Assembly (NCBI GenBank): GCA_002085265.1 | Contig: NATI01000026.1 | Location: 1 to 9,467 of the forward strand | Reading direction: 5' to 3' | From: Candidatus Omnitrophica bacterium 4484_49 | GTDB taxonomy: Bacteria; Omnitrophota; Gorgyraeia; Kaelpiales; Kaelpiaceae | Length of the DNA: 9,467 nucleotides | Shown: one piece after another, positions 5,816 through 9,467 of the stretch | Layout of the letters: each line of letters opens with the position of its first letter | Numbering within the stretch: the stretch's first letter is position 1 | The notes under the pieces: generated by a model | What the model was told of the DNA's origin: nothing | Seen by the model: only the letters and a program-made list of their open reading frames with translations | Databases searched by the model: none | Made by a program: the position numbers and the translations under genes

Positions 5816-8569
5816 ATGGAGTCCCGATATAACCCCAGGCAGGTAGAAGAAAAATGGTACAGGTTTTGGGAGGAGAATGAATTTTTTCATGTCCAGCCTG
5901 ATTCTGGCAAACAGCCGTACTGTATAGTCATCCCTCCCCCCAATGTCACAGGTATTCTCCATATGGGGCATGCTTTGAACAACACCATTCAAGATATCCT
6001 TATCAGATGGAAGAGGATGCAGGGCTACTGCACTCTCTGGATTCCGGGAACAGACCATGCTGGGATTGCAACTCAGAATGTGGTGGAACGTCAACTGGCA
6101 AAGGAAGGACTGAGTAGAGAAGACCTGGGAAGGGAAAAGTTCTTGCAGAGAGTATGGGAGTGGAAGGAAAAATATGGTTCCACAATTGTCAATCAGTTGA
6201 GAAAACTTGGCGCATCCTGTGACTGGAGGAGAGAGAGATTTACAATGGATGATGGGCTTTCGGAAGCAGTTATTACCGCATTTATTCAACTTTTTAACCG
6301 GGGTCTTATTTATCGTGGAAATTACATTATAAACTGGTGCCCGAGATGTAAAACTGCTCTTGCTGATGAAGAGGTGGAATATCAGGAACAGGAAGGATTT
6401 CTGTATTATTTGAAATATCCTGTTATTGGAGAGAAGAGAAAATTCGTAACTGTTGCCACTACCCGACCTGAAACCATGCTGGGAGATGTTGCAGTGGCAG
6501 TTCATCCCGATGATGAAAGGTATGAATTCCTGAAAGATAAGAAGTTACTTCTTCCTCTCATGAAACGGGAATTGGTTATAGTAAAAGATGAGATAGTTGA
6601 CCCTGAATTCGGAACGGGAGCAGTAAAAGTAACCCCTGCTCATGACCCTGCTGATTTTGAAATTGCCTTGAGGCATAAACTCAAACCGGTAATAGTGATG
6701 GATCAGGCAGGTAAGATGAACGAGAATGCGGGTAAGTATAAAGGTCTGGATAGATTTGAGGCTCGTAAGCAGATAATAAAAGATTTAGAGTCTCAAGAAC
6801 TGGTAGAGAAAATAGAACCGTATATTCATTCTGTGGGCCATTGCTATCGATGTAATACTGTAATAGAACCTTATATTTCCCGGCAGTGGTTTGTGAAAAT
6901 GCGTCCTCTTGCTAAACCGGCAATTAAAGTTGTAAAAGACGGCAAGATAAAATTTTATCCTCCTCGCTGGGAGAAAGTTTATCTTCACTGGATGGAAAAT
7001 ATTAAAGACTGGTGCATCTCCCGCCAGATATGGTGGGGACACAGAATACCTGTATATTACTGCCGGAATTGCTGGCGGGAAGAAAGTGAATATGATTTTA
7101 CTCCTAAAGATGTAAATTCTCTTAAGGGAGTAATTGTTTCTGCTGTTAAGCCAGAGAGATGTCCGGAATGTGGTGGAAATGATTTTATTCAGGATGAGGA
7201 TGTTCTGGATACCTGGTTTTCTTCCTGGTTGTGGCCATTTTCTACAATGGGCTGGCCAAAGATAAAAAAGCGCTCTCCTCATTCCATAAAGGAAGGAGAA
7301 AAACTAAATGATCTGGATTATTTCTATCCCACTTCCACCTTGGTAACGGCTCAGGAAATACTATTCTTCTGGGTAGCAAGAATGATTATGGCTGGGATGG
7401 AATTTATTGGAGAGGAGCCATTTCGGGATGTTTATATCCACGGTACAGTGAGGGATGAGAAAGGCAGAAAGATGTCCAAATCGTTGGGTAATATAATTGA
7501 CCCTCTGGAGATAATTCAGGAATATGGAGCCGATGCATTGAGGTTCAGTTTAATTTCCATCACTGCTATGGGTCAGGATGTATATTTATCCCGGGATAAG
7601 TTTATTTCCGGCAGGAACTTTACCAATAAAATCTGGAATGCTGCCCGGTTTTTGATTATGAATATCGGAGAGCTCAAAGAGATTAGAATAGACAGGGTCT
7701 CGGTATTTGATGCCTGGATTTTGACAGTTTTAAATCAGCTTATAACAGATGTAAACCAGTCACTGTCAGAATACAATTTCAACGAGTCAGCGAGTCTGTT
7801 ATACGAATTCTTCTGGCATAAATTCTGTGACTGGTATATAGAGATCAAGAAGAAAGACCTTTACTCTGGAGATGAATTAAAATCAACTCAGGCAAAAATT
7901 ATCCTGATTTATATTCTGGATAATATCTTGCGGTTGCTCCATCCATTTATGCCGTTTATTACGGAAGAGATATGGCAGAAAATAAAGCCGTTTTTACCTC
8001 TGGCTTACTCTTCTCTGGGGAAAGAATATCGTGATTTCCCCACTATTATGATCGCCACCTGGCCGGAGGTTGATGACCGGATTCATGATCCTAGAAGTGT
8101 TGAGCTTATGTCCAGAGTTATAGAGATAATTCAGGCCATAAGGAATATAAGAGCAGAACTGAATGTCCCTCCGGCTAAGAAAATAAATGTGATATTGGCA
8201 GGGGAGGATGGAGAAATTTTAGATTTATTTGACCGGAATAGAGAATATATTATGCCTTTAGCTACCCTTGATGATATAGAAATCCATCGGCAGGATATTG
8301 AAAGGCCAGATGGCAGTGCATTTGGAACTGCAGGAAGGGTAAATATTTATCTTCTTCTCCAGGGTATAATAGATATTCAAAAAGAAAAGCAGAGACTTAG
8401 GGATAAGAGAGAAAAGTTCTATCAGGACCTTGAGAATGTGGTGGCCAAACTGGAAAATAAAGAATTCATAGCCAAAGCCAATCCCCAGGTGGTGGCTAAA
8501 GTGAGGGAGAGGAAAAAAGAACTGGAAGGAGCGATTCAGGAGCTTAATTCTATACTGGACAGTTTATGA
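5816..8569 (+). CDS. valS: Valyl-tRNA synthetase
   Basis: This class I synthetase charges tRNA-Val in the cytosol and is 917 residues long, full length for the family. The Rossmann fold shows PPPNVTGILHMGHALN with HMGH at 49-52, then GTDHAGIATQ, which is typical of ValS rather than IleS. The CP1 editing domain carries TTRPETMLGD from residue 215. KMSKS lies at 552-556. Four CxxC pairs (Cys175/178, 343/346, 416/419 and 449/452) look like zinc knuckles. DVLDTWFSSWLWPF follows the last of them. An anticodon-binding helical domain precedes a C-terminal coiled coil, about residues 845-917, rich in Lys and Glu. The ATG follows AAGGAAG (5797-5803) by a rather long 12 bases. No T-box leader is possible in the five-base gap after cimA, so any control must act at the operon promoter. 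Confidence 0.98.
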   Translation: MESRYNPRQVEEKWYRFWEENEFFHVQPDSGKQPYCIVIPPPNVTGILHMGHALNNTIQDILIRWKRMQGYCTLWIPGTDHAGIATQNVVERQLAKEGLSREDLGREKFLQRVWEWKEKYGSTIVNQLRKLGASCDWRRERFTMDDGLSEAVITAFIQLFNRGLIYRGNYIINWCPRCKTALADEEVEYQEQEGFLYYLKYPVIGEKRKFVTVATTRPETMLGDVAVAVHPDDERYEFLKDKKLLLPLMKRELVIVKDEIVDPEFGTGAVKVTPAHDPADFEIALRHKLKPVIVMDQAGKMNENAGKYKGLDRFEARKQIIKDLESQELVEKIEPYIHSVGHCYRCNTVIEPYISRQWFVKMRPLAKPAIKVVKDGKIKFYPPRWEKVYLHWMENIKDWCISRQIWWGHRIPVYYCRNCWREESEYDFTPKDVNSLKGVIVSAVKPERCPECGGNDFIQDEDVLDTWFSSWLWPFSTMGWPKIKKRSPHSIKEGEKLNDLDYFYPTSTLVTAQEILFFWVARMIMAGMEFIGEEPFRDVYIHGTVRDEKGRKMSKSLGNIIDPLEIIQEYGADALRFSLISITAMGQDVYLSRDKFISGRNFTNKIWNAARFLIMNIGELKEIRIDRVSVFDAWILTVLNQLITDVNQSLSEYNFNESASLLYEFFWHKFCDWYIEIKKKDLYSGDELKSTQAKIILIYILDNILRLLHPFMPFITEEIWQKIKPFLPLAYSSLGKEYRDFPTIMIATWPEVDDRIHDPRSVELMSRVIEIIQAIRNIRAELNVPPAKKINVILAGEDGEILDLFDRNREYIMPLATLDDIEIHRQDIERPDGSAFGTAGRVNIYLLLQGIIDIQKEKQRLRDKREKFYQDLENVVAKLENKEFIAKANPQVVAKVRERKKELEGAIQELNSILDSL

Positions 8570-9420
8570 AACTCACACCAGAAATTAAAGCCATTATATC
8601 TCATGCCTTAAAAGAAGACAGGGTCTTTCGGGACTATACCACCAGAGGATTGAGTATAGAGAATTTGAATATTACCGCGGTAATTTATGCAGGGGTGGAT
8701 GGCAGACTCGCGGGTTTAGACATAGCCCGTGAGGTTTTCAAATCCCTGGGGAAGATAAAGTGGAGTCCGGTGATAGAAGATGGCTGTGATTTTAGAGCCG
8801 GCGATGAAATCGTAAAGATTAACGCTAAGGCAGAGGTAATACTGGGAGGGGAGCGAACCGCTTTAAATTTCTTATCTCATCTTTCAGGGGTAGCGACTTT
8901 TACTAAAAGATTTGTAGAGTTGGTATCTAAAAACAAAATCAAGATTTATGATACCAGAAAAACTCTGCCTGGACTTCGGAAACTTGATAAATATGCAGTG
9001 AAAATCGGAGGAGGATATAATCATCGCATTGACCTCTCCCAGGCGTTGATGATAAAGGATAACCATGTTAATTCTTTCAGGAAAATTTATCCTGGGTCTG
9101 ATTATATCGTGGAAATGGTGAGGAGATTGCGGAAGAGATATCCTGGTAAGGAATTGATAATAGAGGTGCACGGTTTTCAGGAATGGGAACAGGCAATAAA
9201 GGCATGCCCTGATGTGGTCATGTTTGATAACTGGAAACCGGAGGATATCGAAATTGCTCTCAAGATGGTAGGAAAGAGAAGGAAATTTGAAATAGAGATT
9301 TCAGGTAATATAAATCTGGAACAGCTGGAAAAAATTATGGAACTGGGTATAGATAGAATCTCTCTAGGGAAAATCACCCATTCTGCCCCCGCGATAGATT
9401 TCTCGTTAGAAGTAATTTAA
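8566..9420 (+). CDS. nadC: Nicotinate-nucleotide pyrophosphorylase (quinolinate phosphoribosyltransferase, decarboxylating)
   Basis: It converts quinolinate and PRPP to nicotinate mononucleotide, CO2 and pyrophosphate in de novo NAD synthesis. At 284 residues it is of normal length. Substrate-binding positions of the family are present: Arg97 in ERTALNFLSHLSG, Arg131-Lys132 in YDTRKTLPGLR, His153-Arg154 in GGGYNHRID, Lys164 in MIKDNH, Glu200 in IEVHG and Asp221 in MFDN. The closing SGNINLEQLE and ISLGKITHSAPAIDFSLEV stretches are also typical. The start overlaps the valS stop as ATGA. The nearest purine-rich site, AGGAG at 8538-8542, is about 23 bases away, so translation probably depends on reinitiation after valS. 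No nadA or nadB lies in the window. The Mo-cluster paralogue ModD is an unlikely alternative. Confidence 0.95.
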   Translation: MKLTPEIKAIISHALKEDRVFRDYTTRGLSIENLNITAVIYAGVDGRLAGLDIAREVFKSLGKIKWSPVIEDGCDFRAGDEIVKINAKAEVILGGERTALNFLSHLSGVATFTKRFVELVSKNKIKIYDTRKTLPGLRKLDKYAVKIGGGYNHRIDLSQALMIKDNHVNSFRKIYPGSDYIVEMVRRLRKRYPGKELIIEVHGFQEWEQAIKACPDVVMFDNWKPEDIEIALKMVGKRRKFEIEISGNINLEQLEKIMELGIDRISLGKITHSAPAIDFSLEVI

Positions 9421-9432
9421 TATCAATAAGTT

Positions 9433-9462
9433 CCCTTGCCCACCTCGTAGGTGGACAGAGGG
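9433..9462. other. GC-rich palindrome just after nadC (hairpin, function unknown)
   Basis: CCACCT (9440-9445) and AGGTGG (9449-9454) form a perfect six-base stem with a three-base loop, CGT. Outside a small internal loop, CCCT (9433-9436) can pair with AGGG (9459-9462). The element begins 12 bases after the nadC stop and stands out as GC-rich against the AT-rich surroundings. It could form part of a terminator for the operon, but the window ends after GGTTAT and no run of T follows. It could equally be a dispersed intergenic palindromic repeat or the 5' side of a larger RNA structure. Confidence 0.4.
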
Positions 9463-9467
9463 GTTAT

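Noticed and set aside
5807..6505. A 232-residue open frame on the minus strand opposite valS
   Set aside because: It lies fully opposite an unmistakable valS with catalytic motifs, has low-complexity Phe/Ser/Leu/Cys composition, and shows no recognisable domain.
6785..7282. A 165-residue open frame on the minus strand opposite valS
   Set aside because: It overlaps the conserved central part of valS, resembles no known family, and has no supporting start signal.
9176..9184. His202 after Glu200 in nadC, where many homologues have a second Glu
   Set aside because: Ungapped alignment back from the MFDN aspartate places Glu200 at the substrate-binding position, so the His occupies a variable position and no key residue is lost.
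1..9467. Mobile elements, CRISPR arrays, tRNA genes, phage or defence genes
   Set aside because: No transposase, regular repeat array, cloverleaf or island-like change in base use was seen. Nearly all of the window is accounted for by six housekeeping genes.

Overview
This window is bacterial, AT-rich DNA carrying one tightly packed, co-directional gene cluster on the + strand. Many arginines are AGA/AGG and many isoleucines are ATA. Every protein is of a standard bacterial family, but nothing fixes the phylum. An uncultivated bacterium assembled from a metagenome would fit, and that is only an inference from codon use and gene order.

Layout: positions 1-121 hold what may be the last 39 codons of an upstream + strand gene. 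Positions 122-222 are an AT-rich control region with a near-consensus sigma70-type promoter (TTGCCA, 17 bp, TATAAT). Six genes follow with junctions ranging from an 8-bp overlap to a 5-bp gap. They are an alkaline-phosphatase-superfamily 'proposed homoserine kinase' (ApgM-like), a CstA-family membrane transporter, aspartate kinase (lysC), (R)-citramalate synthase (cimA), valyl-tRNA synthetase (valS) and quinolinate phosphoribosyltransferase (nadC). After nadC there are 47 bases containing a GC-rich palindrome, and the window then ends. There is no gene-free stretch longer than 300 bases, no tRNA or rRNA, no CRISPR array and no mobile element.

How the genes fit together: the first four belong to, or plausibly feed, aspartate-family and branched-chain amino acid synthesis. 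LysC commits aspartate to lysine, threonine and methionine. The ApgM-like protein would phosphorylate homoserine on the way to threonine. CimA opens the threonine-independent route to isoleucine from pyruvate and acetyl-CoA. CstA proteins import peptides or pyruvate, so the transporter may supply carbon to the same pathways. ValS uses a branched-chain amino acid. NadC starts from quinolinate, which is itself made from aspartate. The cluster is best read as a biosynthetic housekeeping operon.

The most informative details are a strong internal ribosome-binding site in lysC, predicting a separate regulatory beta subunit, and the non-orthologous homoserine kinase candidate heading the operon. I did not find a clearly new biological system here.
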